From CAZWSE01 sp964636575 (GTDB lineage: Bacteria; Pseudomonadota; Alphaproteobacteria; Rhodobacterales; Rhodobacteraceae): a stretch of DNA of 24,054 nucleotides. A program made the translations under genes and the position numbers. The notes below the pieces were generated by a model. That model did not search any database, had not been told where the DNA came from, and worked only from the letters and a program-made list of their open reading frames with translations. The stretch lies in contig CAZWSE010000055.1 in the NCBI GenBank assembly GCA_964636575.1, positions 1 through 24,054 of the forward strand. The letters are read 5' to 3'. Below are positions 16,292 to 23,768 of the stretch, piece after piece. How positions within the stretch are numbered: the first letter of the stretch is position 1; every line of letters begins with the position of its first letter.

Positions 16292-17292
16292 ACACGCCCT
16301 TCCCGTTTTCGGCGATCGTCGGTCAGGACCAGATGAAGCAAGCAATGGTTCTGACAGCCATCGACCCCAGCATCGGCGGGGTTTTGGTGTTCGGGGATCG
16401 GGGCACCGGCAAATCGACAGCCGTGCGCGCGCTTGCAGCCCTTTTGCCACCCATCGAACAAGTCGAAAGCTGCCCCGTGAACAGCGCAAAGCTGGAAAAC
16501 AGCCCCGATTGGGCTGAATTAGAGTCTAAATCCATCGTCACACGCCCCACACCCGTGATTGATCTGCCGCTCGGGGCCACAGAAGACCGCGTTGTCGGTG
16601 CGCTTGATATTGAACGCGCGCTGACCCGTGGCGAAAAGGCATTTGAACCGGGCTTGCTGGCCCGCGCCAACCGCGGGTATCTCTATATCGACGAGGTCAA
16701 TCTGCTCGAAGATCACATCGTTGATCTGCTGCTCGACGTGGCACAATCAGGGGAAAACGTGGTGGAACGCGAAGGGCTGTCCATCCGGCATCCCGCGCGC
16801 TTTGTACTTGTTGGCTCCGGCAACCCTGAAGAGGGCGAACTGCGGCCGCAACTGCTAGATCGGTTCGGCCTGTCGGTAGAGGTCAAATCCCCCAATGAAG
16901 TGGCGGAACGGGTCGAGGTCATCCGCCGCCGCGATGCCTTTGAACACGACACAGACGCGTTTTTGACCACATGGCAGGCGGAAGACGCCAAAATCCGCGA
17001 TCAAATCCTGAAAGCGCGCAAAGCTCTGCCAAAGATCAAAACGCCCGACGCAATCCTAAGCGATTGCGCAGAACTGTGCATCGCACTCGGCTCCGACGGG
17101 CTGCGGGGCGAACTCACCTTGCTCAAAACTGCCCGCGCGCAGGCCGCGTGGCAAGGCGACAAAACACTCAAACGCGACCACTTAAGCCGCGTTGCAGCCT
17201 CGTCGCTGTCACACCGATTGCGGCGCGACCCATTGGACGAGGCAGGCTCAAGCACCCGCGTCACCCGCATCGTGGAAAGCGTGCTCGGCTGA
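16288..17292 (+). CDS. bchI: Magnesium chelatase ATPase subunit I
   Basis: BchI is the AAA+ motor of Mg-chelatase, which inserts Mg into protoporphyrin IX with BchD and BchH. The Walker A motif GDRGTGKST is at 36-44; Walker B is YIDEVNLLEDH; sensor 1 lies in the VGSGNPEEGELRPQLLDRFG segment. The ATG at 16288 (MNTPFPFSAIVGQ) gives 334 residues, the family length, and overlaps the crtA stop. An open frame from 16243 is not needed. It ends TGATG, overlapping bchD. bchH is not in the window. Confidence 0.98.
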   Translation: MNTPFPFSAIVGQDQMKQAMVLTAIDPSIGGVLVFGDRGTGKSTAVRALAALLPPIEQVESCPVNSAKLENSPDWAELESKSIVTRPTPVIDLPLGATEDRVVGALDIERALTRGEKAFEPGLLARANRGYLYIDEVNLLEDHIVDLLLDVAQSGENVVEREGLSIRHPARFVLVGSGNPEEGELRPQLLDRFGLSVEVKSPNEVAERVEVIRRRDAFEHDTDAFLTTWQAEDAKIRDQILKARKALPKIKTPDAILSDCAELCIALGSDGLRGELTLLKTARAQAAWQGDKTLKRDHLSRVAASSLSHRLRRDPLDEAGSSTRVTRIVESVLG

Positions 17293-19007
17293 TGCCGACC
17301 CCCCTGCCCTCCCCTGCCGATCAATCCGGCGCGGAGTGGACGGATTGGAGTCTCATACTCAAACTTCTGGCGATTGATCCCATCGGGCTAGGCGGGCTGA
17401 CCCTGCGCGCGCGTTCCGGCCCTGTGCGCGACCGGATGGTGCAGGATTTGAACAGCCTGCCCTTGCCCACCCGTAAGCTTCACCCCGGCATTTCGGATGA
17501 ACAGCTTTTTGGCGGCATTGATATCTCGTCTACGCTCAGCGGTGGACAACTTGTTGTTTCTAAAGGGTTATTAGAAAATTCGAGCACGCTAGTCCTGACA
17601 ATGGCGGAACGATGCGACGCCGCGCTGGCCGCAAAACTGGCGCAGCATCTCGACGCTGGCGCGCAAGGCCCGCTGATCGTTCTGGACGAAGGCGCAGAAG
17701 ACGAAGAACAGGCCCCTGCCCCGCTGACAGACAGGCTCGCCTTTCATTTGTCCCCGCGGGGACAGCTGCCGAAAGATCACCCCGCTGAGACTGGCCTGAC
17801 AGTGACCGAGCGAACCACTGCACAGCATCGCCTGTCGCAGATGACCCTCGACGATGCCACGCCCGAGGCCCTGATCACCCTCGCCCTCCAATTCGGGATC
17901 GCGTCTTTGCGGACACCAACGCTCGCCCTGCGCTGTGCCCGCGCACATGCCGCCCTGATGGGCCGCACGCAGGTTGGCCCCACAGACATCGCCGTGGCCG
18001 CGACGCTGGTCTACGCACCCCGCGCCACCCAGATCCCCGATCTGGACCCCCCGCAAGACGACACGCCGCCCGAACAGCCACCAGAAACCGACCCATCAGA
18101 CGACGACATGGACGGCCCGCAGGCCGACAGCCTGCCCGATGCGGATATGATGGTTGAGGCCGTGAAATCACTGCTGCCCGCAGGTCTGATAGAAACGCTT
18201 GTCCCCGCGGGGACAACGCGCGGCGCCACAGGCAGCGGTGCGGGCCAAAAGCGCAAGGGAAACCGGCGCGGACGACCTTTGCCGTCTCGTGCAGGGCGGC
18301 TCGACGGACAGTCTCGGATTGATCTTGTGGCAACCCTGCGCGCCGCAGCACCATGGCAGCCGATGCGCCGCGCACAGCAGCCGGACCGTGAGGGATTGCT
18401 CATTCGATCCTCAGATATCCGCCTGCGCAGGTATGAAGAAAAGTCAGACCGCGTGCTGATCTTTGCCGTGGATGCATCAGGCTCCGCCGCCGTATCCCGT
18501 CTGTCCGAAGCCAAAGGTGCGATCGAACTCCTGCTATCCGAAGCCTACGCCCGCCGCGATCACGTCGCCCTCATCTCGTTTCGGGGAACAGAGGCCGAAA
18601 TCCTGCTGCCACCGACGCGGTCTTTGGTGCAAACCAAACGCAGGTTGGCCGGATTGCCCGGTGGCGGCGGAACACCCTTAGCCGCAGGGCTGAAAGAGGC
18701 CGCAGAACTTGCCGTTCTCAGCCGCGCCAAGGGACTTTCGCCCACAATCGTGCTGTTGACCGACGGCCGCGCCAATATCGCGCTCGACGGCACCGCTGAC
18801 AGGGCCACCGCCGCGCAGGATTCCGAGACCTTGGCCAGCACTTTGCGCGCGCAAGGCATCCCGTCGCTCGTGATCGACATGTCAAACCGCCCCCAACAGG
18901 CGCTGGAGACGCTGGCAGGGGTGCTAGACGCGCCTTACGTCGCCTTGCCCCGTGCGGACGCTCAAAAGCTCTCAGGGGCCGTCACAGCCGCTCTGAGCGA
19001 GGCTTAG
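17292..19007 (+). CDS. bchD: Magnesium chelatase subunit D
   Basis: BchD is the platform of Mg-chelatase, binding the BchI hexamer and BchH. The 571 residues show the expected order: a degenerate AAA-like domain (about 20-240), an acidic, proline-rich linker (about 250-275, DPPQDDTPPEQPPETDPSDD), and a C-terminal von Willebrand A domain with MIDAS motif DASGS at 394-398 and a later LLTDGRAN. The ATG overlaps the bchI stop (TGATG); a longer frame from 16971 is a shadow inside bchI. Unusually, two copies of the 14-bp parS-like palindrome lie in the gene, coding for SPRGQ (154-158) and VPAGT (304-308), the second in the linker before the vWA domain. Confidence 0.97.
   Translation: MPTPLPSPADQSGAEWTDWSLILKLLAIDPIGLGGLTLRARSGPVRDRMVQDLNSLPLPTRKLHPGISDEQLFGGIDISSTLSGGQLVVSKGLLENSSTLVLTMAERCDAALAAKLAQHLDAGAQGPLIVLDEGAEDEEQAPAPLTDRLAFHLSPRGQLPKDHPAETGLTVTERTTAQHRLSQMTLDDATPEALITLALQFGIASLRTPTLALRCARAHAALMGRTQVGPTDIAVAATLVYAPRATQIPDLDPPQDDTPPEQPPETDPSDDDMDGPQADSLPDADMMVEAVKSLLPAGLIETLVPAGTTRGATGSGAGQKRKGNRRGRPLPSRAGRLDGQSRIDLVATLRAAAPWQPMRRAQQPDREGLLIRSSDIRLRRYEEKSDRVLIFAVDASGSAAVSRLSEAKGAIELLLSEAYARRDHVALISFRGTEAEILLPPTRSLVQTKRRLAGLPGGGGTPLAAGLKEAAELAVLSRAKGLSPTIVLLTDGRANIALDGTADRATAAQDSETLASTLRAQGIPSLVIDMSNRPQQALETLAGVLDAPYVALPRADAQKLSGAVTAALSEA
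17749..17764. repeat. parS-like palindrome, copy 1 (in bchD)
   Basis: TGTCCCCGCGGGGACA, a perfect 16-bp palindrome. It codes for SPRGQ in BchD. First of six copies; the probable binding site of the ParB encoded 2.1 kb to the right. Confidence 0.85.
18200..18215. repeat. parS-like palindrome, copy 2 (in bchD)
   Basis: TGTCCCCGCGGGGACA, identical to copy 1 and 451 bp from it. It is read in another frame, giving VPAGT in the BchD linker. Confidence 0.85.
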
Positions 19008-19010
19008 GGC

Positions 19011-19883
19011 ATGGCAAGGGCCAATATCCCGCCCGATTGGCCGCTTGCCCAGTGTTCGCGACAGGTCCGGTGCAGGCCGCATCGCTGGCACGTGCAAGAA
19101 CTCGGGGCAGGGGAAACGCTGCTGTTCCTGCACGGGGCAGGCGGCTCCACCATGTCGTTTCGAGACCTGCTGCCCGAGCTTTCCAAGCACTTCCACGTCG
19201 TCGCCATCGATCTACCAGGGCAGGGGTTCACACAACTCGGGGCACGGCACCGCAGCGGGCTGGATGAGACAAGCGCTGACATCGCAGCGCTGATCCAGTC
19301 GCAAGACTGGCAGCCCACTGGGATCATCGGACATTCAGCAGGGGCGGCCATCGCACTTACGCTCTCGCAAACGCTTGTGTCCCCGCGGGGACAGCCACCT
19401 AAGGCTGTCGGCATAAACGCAGCGCTCGGCAATTTCGAGGGGCTGGCAGGGGTCACATTCCCGATCATCGCCAAGCTTCTGGCCATGGCGCCTTTCACAG
19501 CAAATCTGTTCTCAAAAGCAACGGGAAACACCAAACGCGTTTCGAGCCTAATCAGCGGGACAGGGTCTAAGTTAGACTCTAACGGACTAGAGCTTTACCG
19601 CCAACTCGTCTCAAACCGGGACCACGTCGACGGGACGCTTTTGATGATGGCGCAATGGCAGCTTGATAACCTGCTCAAAGCACTGCCCCAAATCACCGCA
19701 GAGACGCTTTTGATCGGCTGCACAAACGACAAAGCGGTACCCGCAATCACATCCAAAACAGCCGCGGATAAAATGCCAAATGCGCGCTACTTAGAACTGC
19801 CCGACCTAGGGCACCTCGGCCACGAAGAAGACCCGCAGCAGTTCGTAAAACTGATCACCGATTTCATGACCCAGACGGCTTAA
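19011..19883 (+). CDS. bchO: Alpha/beta hydrolase BchO
   Basis: BchO is an alpha/beta hydrolase always found with bchI and bchD; it has been proposed to assist Mg-chelatase but its reaction is not established. The 290 residues show the oxyanion-side HGAGGS (41-46), the nucleophile elbow GHSAG (107-111) and a late His (DLGHLGH). The ATG is 3 nt after the bchD stop. Just after the nucleophile helix, residues 124-128 (SPRGQ) are encoded by a parS-like palindrome, in a stretch that I believe varies in length in the family. The 3' end overlaps the convergent parB by 20 bp, so no terminator fits between them. Confidence 0.94.
   Translation: MARANIPPDWPLAQCSRQVRCRPHRWHVQELGAGETLLFLHGAGGSTMSFRDLLPELSKHFHVVAIDLPGQGFTQLGARHRSGLDETSADIAALIQSQDWQPTGIIGHSAGAAIALTLSQTLVSPRGQPPKAVGINAALGNFEGLAGVTFPIIAKLLAMAPFTANLFSKATGNTKRVSSLISGTGSKLDSNGLELYRQLVSNRDHVDGTLLMMAQWQLDNLLKALPQITAETLLIGCTNDKAVPAITSKTAADKMPNARYLELPDLGHLGHEEDPQQFVKLITDFMTQTA
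19378..19393. repeat. parS-like palindrome, copy 3 (in bchO)
   Basis: TGTCCCCGCGGGGACA, identical to copies 1 and 2. It codes for SPRGQ in BchO. 1178 bp from copy 2. Confidence 0.85.
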
Positions 19884-20946
19884 GCTGATCCAGAAACAGA
19901 CGCACCGCGGCCTCCAAACGACGCGGATCAACAGCGCTAAAATCCTGGCTCATCTGGATCTCAAACTTGCCGTCCGAGGCCGTGCATTTGGCAACACCCT
20001 CAATCCGGTTCAGCTTCAATGTGGTCTTGGACGAACTGCGCGGAGCAGCGGCAGTTTTGCTCTTGGCGGCAGGCTTCGCAGCGCCCACAGCAGCACGCAG
20101 CAAGGCGACTTCACCAGCCTCGGTCCGGTCAGGATTGTTGGACAGTACAGACCTGATCTGACCCGCCAAACGGGGCTCTGAATCCAGCGATTTCAACAAC
20201 TGCAAGCCCAAAGCCCGCGGGATCGCTTCAGCAAACTTCAACTGCGGACCAAGCACCTTCATCAACTGGGCAAAATGGCGGATATAACTGCGTTTCTGAC
20301 GACCAGCAGAGGCGAACAGGATATCAACAGCATCAGGGTTTTCACCAATAACAGTGCCCTTCTCAGCGGCATAAGACATCGCCAACTGGGCCATCTCCGC
20401 AAAGGAAATATCGCGGCGAACAAGGTTCTCATCGACCATACGGCGATAGAGCACATCCAGCTGCGCGCCCTTGGCCTGCAAAGTGGCAGGAATGGTCGCA
20501 TATTTGGCGTCACCCGTTTCCTTGAACAAGGCGCGATAAGCAGACAATCGACGGAACCCTTGGATCAACTCAAAACCGCTTTCAGTCTCTTCCACGTGGA
20601 TAGGATTGGACAGACCAACAGCAACGATGGAATCCTTCAATTCCTGCAACTCAGGGTCGCGGGTGGCGGACCGGTCTCGGGTCAGCTTAACTGTCAAAAC
20701 AGCGTCCACAGGCACCATACCAACGATCTGACCGTTCTTCTTGAGGGTCACAAACTCATGGGCCAAACGGTCGTTCTCGGCACGTATGGCAGCCTCGGCC
20801 TGTTGGCGGTCAGACAGGGCATCGGCGTTCTCGGAAATGGCGGCTGCCATGGGGCCACGACGGGCGGGCGTTTCTTCTGTCCCCGCGGGGACAGCAGGGG
20901 CCTCGGTGTCTTCAAAATCAATGTCGAATACGCGGCGTTTGCTCAT
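19864..20946 (-). CDS. parB: ParB-family plasmid partition protein
   Basis: ParB binds centromere (parS) sites and, with ParA, moves plasmid copies to daughter cells. The 360 residues contain an N-terminal ParB/Spo0J domain (about 75-165), with the nuclease-like box LIQGFRRLSAYRAL near 127-140, then a helix-turn-helix region (VDENLVRRDISFAEMAQLA) and a Lys/Ala-rich linker before the C-terminal dimerisation part. The ATG overlaps the parA stop (ATGA), so parA-parB form an operon. A parS-like palindrome lies near the 5' end and codes for VPAGT (19-23). It is closer to plasmid RepB/ParB than to chromosomal ParB (inference from arrangement). Confidence 0.93.
   Translation of the reverse strand: MSKRRVFDIDFEDTEAPAVPAGTEETPARRGPMAAAISENADALSDRQQAEAAIRAENDRLAHEFVTLKKNGQIVGMVPVDAVLTVKLTRDRSATRDPELQELKDSIVAVGLSNPIHVEETESGFELIQGFRRLSAYRALFKETGDAKYATIPATLQAKGAQLDVLYRRMVDENLVRRDISFAEMAQLAMSYAAEKGTVIGENPDAVDILFASAGRQKRSYIRHFAQLMKVLGPQLKFAEAIPRALGLQLLKSLDSEPRLAGQIRSVLSNNPDRTEAGEVALLRAAVGAAKPAAKSKTAAAPRSSSKTTLKLNRIEGVAKCTASDGKFEIQMSQDFSAVDPRRLEAAVRLFLDQLKPSGS
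20878..20893. repeat. parS-like palindrome, copy 4 (in parB)
   Basis: TGTCCCCGCGGGGACA, perfect, near the parB 5' end; on the minus strand it codes for VPAGT. 1500 bp from copy 3. Confidence 0.87.
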
Positions 20947-22247
20947 GGTCTATCCTCCAACTGATCCCACGCGGCGACGGTGTGGGCTTTGAATTCTGCG
21001 TAAGCCTGATCGAACGACGCACGGGCGCGGCGCCAGGTCTCACGGGTCATATCGCGGTAATCAATTTCATAGATCGACGACAGGAACCGGCCGGATTGCT
21101 CAACAGCGCGGGTCATCTCAATAGGGTGCTCGGTCACACGGTCGCCAAAGACCTTCACAAAGGCCTGCTGCATGGCGCGGTGCAAATCATTGTTCGGCTC
21201 AAAGCGGGTCAGCAAAAACCGGACATCAGCAAAGGCCTTGGGCAGTTGCAATGTCCCCGCGGGGACAAGGCCGGCAAAGCGGCTCAGATCCTCAAGGGCC
21301 TCAGCCAACTGGCCAATGAAAGAGGTCGTGGAATCGTATTCCCAATACCCCGGACCGGACGGGATATAGAGCATATCCGCCGCGAAAACCGCGTTCATCG
21401 ATTGATAGCCAATCGCAGGCGGGCAATCGAACAAGATCAAGTCGTAGGCATCATCAGGCAGCTGATCCAGGAACCGCGATACCGCCGCAAAGAACGACCA
21501 TTCGGGGTTCATATGGCGGTACTGGGCGCTGGCAAATTCGACAAAGGCGGCATTGGCGCAAGACGGCACAAGGTCAATCGTCGGCCAGTTGGTCGGCTTG
21601 ATGAAATCAGAGGCCCGCAAATCGGTCAGACCCATATCGTTAATGGATTGCGGCAGCTTGCGTTGGGGCAGGGTGGTCCCGCTTTCAGCGCCTTGGGCGG
21701 CGGCATTCATCCGCGCGGTTTCCAGCCCCAGATCGCGCGCCATGATGCCCCAAACGGTGTATTCCTCGGCCACATCCGACAGGCCCATCGAATGGCTCAG
21801 CGTGGCTTGGGGGTCAAAGTCGACGCACAGCACGCGGTAGCCATCCATCGCAGCCGCATGGGCAAAGTGGAGCGCAACTGTAGACTTGCCCGCACCGCCT
21901 TTGAAGTTCGCAATCGCCGCCCGAAACGCCCGCTTGCCCGCAGGCCGTGGTGGCATCAAAGACTGTCGGTTCACCCGCAAACGGCGGCGCATCTCGTTGA
22001 TTTCCTCAAGCGTGTACCACCGCTGCCGGCCTTCTTCCTCGACCAGCCCTTGCGGCAAGGTCGGGTCCGCCGCCAGCCGCCCGCGCAGGGTTGACTGATT
22101 AACCTTGAAAACCAGCTCCGCCACTTCCCAACTGGAAAAGCGGCGCAGGGTCTTTTCGTTCTCCGGCGAATAGGTTTGCTGGCGGATAAAGCCCTGCATC
22201 TTCAGCGATTGAGCCTGCATCGCGGCAAGGTCTTGGTGGGTAAACAT
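20943..22247 (-). CDS. parA: ParA-family plasmid partition ATPase
   Basis: ParA is the ATPase that drives plasmid segregation and usually represses its own operon. The 434 residues begin with an N-terminal DNA-binding region (about 33-95, RFSSWEVAELVFKVNQSTLRGRL then YTLEEINEMRRRL, MerR-like), followed by the ParA ATPase domain. The deviant Walker A motif KGGAGKST is at 116-123, with VLCVDFDPQATLS after it and DLILFDCPPAIG as Walker B region. This is a type Ia ParA layout. A parS-like palindrome codes for VPAGT at 328-332 and another lies 20 bp upstream of the start, where it could serve autoregulation. Confidence 0.94.
   Translation of the reverse strand: MFTHQDLAAMQAQSLKMQGFIRQQTYSPENEKTLRRFSSWEVAELVFKVNQSTLRGRLAADPTLPQGLVEEEGRQRWYTLEEINEMRRRLRVNRQSLMPPRPAGKRAFRAAIANFKGGAGKSTVALHFAHAAAMDGYRVLCVDFDPQATLSHSMGLSDVAEEYTVWGIMARDLGLETARMNAAAQGAESGTTLPQRKLPQSINDMGLTDLRASDFIKPTNWPTIDLVPSCANAAFVEFASAQYRHMNPEWSFFAAVSRFLDQLPDDAYDLILFDCPPAIGYQSMNAVFAADMLYIPSGPGYWEYDSTTSFIGQLAEALEDLSRFAGLVPAGTLQLPKAFADVRFLLTRFEPNNDLHRAMQQAFVKVFGDRVTEHPIEMTRAVEQSGRFLSSIYEIDYRDMTRETWRRARASFDQAYAEFKAHTVAAWDQLEDRP
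21252..21267. repeat. parS-like palindrome, copy 5 (in parA)
   Basis: TGTCCCCGCGGGGACA, perfect; on the minus strand it codes for VPAGT in ParA. 374 bp from copy 4. Confidence 0.87.
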
Positions 22248-22267
22248 GTCTGCTCCGACGCTTTGCT

Positions 22268-22281
22268 GTCCCCGCGGGGAC
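22268..22281. repeat. parS-like palindrome, copy 6 (upstream of parA)
   Basis: GTCCCCGCGGGGAC, perfect over 14 bp; the outer T-A pair of the other five copies is T-G here. It lies 20 bp upstream of the parA start and is the only intergenic copy. Confidence 0.87.
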
Positions 22282-22441
22282 GCTAATTTCTGTTTTTTCC
22301 AGATTTACGCCGGATTGGACAAAAAGGCAAAAGGGAATATCCTTATCCAGCACATCAGTATCACCTGCTTAAACAAGGGCTTTGCCTCACTCACCCAGTA
22401 ACCCGTTAACCCATTGATCCGATTCGAAAATGTCACAACAT

Positions 22442-22522
22442 TTAGGGGACAGTATTTCACAGACCACCACCCAATGGGGGACAAATGCCGATTATTAGGG
22501 GTCACCCTGTATGTCCCCTAAT
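22442..22522. repeat. Iteron-like GGGGACA repeats
   Basis: Four related sites: TTAGGGGACA (22442-22451), ATGGGGGACA (22474-22483), TTAGGGGTCA (22495-22504) and, inverted, TGTCCCCTAA (22512-22521), an exact reverse complement of the first. The three direct copies are 32 and 21 bp apart, close to whole helical turns. The last two form an inverted repeat (ATTAGGGG/CCCCTAAT). Probable binding sites for the DnaA-like initiator. Confidence 0.6.
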
Positions 22523-22726
22523 ACCTTTAATACCTGAAAATCTATATTTCAGTTTTGGGGAAAGGCGACCATTTCGAACTCGGCTCTTGACAGAATCGAC
22601 GCATCGGACGCAAATCAGCACATCGAGACGAAAAGCGATGAGAAGTCGCATCAGAGGTCGAACAATCGGCCCAATCCCCGAGGCACGTCGCACCCCGCTG
22701 GTGCACGCAATCTGAAATGAGCAGCT

Positions 22727-23410
22727 ATGCTATCGACCAAACCCGTCGGTCGTGGTGCGTTTGCGCGAAAATATGATCTTCTAACCGCGATGGGGGCCTA
22801 TGCCTTGTCGCAGGGCAAACACGATCAACGCCGCATTCTCCGCCTGATGACCCTCATGACCGCCCGCTACAACTGGGCCCGAGACGAGCTAGCCGTGGGT
22901 CAGCGCGAAATCGCACGGCTCTGGGCCGTCGACGAACGCACCGTCAAACGCGAAATGGCGCGGCTCAAAGCTGCGGGCTGGCTTGTGGTCAAACGTCAGG
23001 GCGCCCGCGGCCGCGTCACCGAATACAGCATTGATCTGACCCGCATCCTTGCTGACACAGAACCCCAATGGCCTGCCGTCGGCCCTGATTTTGAACTGCG
23101 CATGGGGCAGGGGGATGCGCCTGACACCACCGTCGTGCCGATGCCCGTGAAAGGTGATGTGCCCGCCCCCGACCTTAAAGATGGCAACGAATGGACACTA
23201 ACCCTCGGGGTGTTCCATGCCCAGGATCCCGCGCTCTACGGGTCATGGCTGCGCGGGCTCACACGAAGCGCGCGGCAAGGCGGCTGCCTGACCCTCAAGG
23301 CGCCCAGCCGGTTCCATGCGGCCTATGTGCAAACCCACTTTGAGAACCGGCTCCTTGCGGCCTGCCGCGATGTGGATGACACTGTGACAGAGATTAGAAT
23401 TACCGCGTGA
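22727..23410 (+). CDS. DnaA-like plasmid replication initiator
   Basis: A 227-residue protein with an N-terminal winged-helix region (about 35-102; AVGQREIARLWAVDERTVKR is the helix-turn-helix) and a C-terminal segment (about 155-226) with the pattern of DnaA domain I (SWLRGLTRSARQ, then LTLKAPSRFHAAYVQTHFENRLL). It has no AAA+ ATPase domain. This layout and its place beside parA-parB match the DnaA-like plasmid replicases described in Rhodobacterales, one class of which carries photosynthesis plasmids in roseobacters. The ATG at 22727 has only a weak ribosome binding site, which suits low initiator levels. The Lin0512 genes follow after 13 nt. Confidence 0.88.
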   Translation: MLSTKPVGRGAFARKYDLLTAMGAYALSQGKHDQRRILRLMTLMTARYNWARDELAVGQREIARLWAVDERTVKREMARLKAAGWLVVKRQGARGRVTEYSIDLTRILADTEPQWPAVGPDFELRMGQGDAPDTTVVPMPVKGDVPAPDLKDGNEWTLTLGVFHAQDPALYGSWLRGLTRSARQGGCLTLKAPSRFHAAYVQTHFENRLLAACRDVDDTVTEIRITA

Positions 23411-23423
23411 AGGGATAAAGCAC

Positions 23424-23768
23424 TTGCGACTACTCATGGAATTCGGAATGGGAACCTCCCTGCGGCGGGGCGACTACACGCAGGCGTCTGAGCGGGCACT
23501 GAAAGACGCGCTCTGGCACAACTCGATCAATCTGGCAGAGCTTTTCGGGTTCCCCAAAGAGGCCATGCAGATCGAAGTCGAAATAGGGGTCCAACAGCCA
23601 GACAAGGTCGACACGACTGAGTTGGCCAAAGTCTTTCCTTACGGCAATCCCAAATTCACAGTAGGGCAGGGGGGGCTGGACATCCCGCGCCCCGATGGCA
23701 ACGGGCTGCCCACGGTCATCGCCAACGTAGCACTCTCCGTCAGCTTCGATATGGAGCGCAGCGCATGA
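23424..23768 (+). CDS. Lin0512 family protein, copy 1
   Basis: A 114-residue protein resembling the Lin0512 family of unknown function. It has the family's N-terminal MEFGMGTSLRRGDYTQAS, a mid-protein VEIGVQQPDKVDTTEL and the glycine-rich VGQGGLDIP. It probably starts at a TTG (23424) with AGGG 9 nt upstream; the ATG at 23436 is further from the ribosome binding site and would lose the first strand. It ends in an ATGA overlap with a second copy, suggesting the two products form a hetero-oligomer (inference). It lies 13 nt after the initiator gene, probably in the same transcript. Confidence 0.82.
   Translation: MRLLMEFGMGTSLRRGDYTQASERALKDALWHNSINLAELFGFPKEAMQIEVEIGVQQPDKVDTTELAKVFPYGNPKFTVGQGGLDIPRPDGNGLPTVIANVALSVSFDMERSA

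Larger units (their letters stand above)
22248..22726. other. Putative plasmid replication origin (parA to dnaA-like intergenic region)
   Basis: This 479-bp region between the divergent parA and initiator genes has no convincing gene. It holds, from left to right, a parS-like palindrome (22268), a partial DnaA-box-like TTATCCAGC (22343, 7 of 9 matches), a TAACCC direct repeat (22400-22412), four G-run repeats resembling iterons (22442-22521), and an AT-rich stretch with a TAATACCT direct repeat (22519-22526, 22528-22535) and the inverted repeat CTGAAA/TTTCAG (22534-22552). Origin function is inferred from the repeats and the adjacent initiator gene. Confidence 0.6.

Noticed and set aside
16971..17291. 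Upstream extension of bchD
   Set aside because: It lies inside bchI in another frame; the ATG at 17292 overlapping the bchI stop fits the family.
22343..22351. DnaA box (TTATCCAGC)
   Set aside because: Only 7 of 9 matches and a single copy; noted within the origin region but not called as a site.
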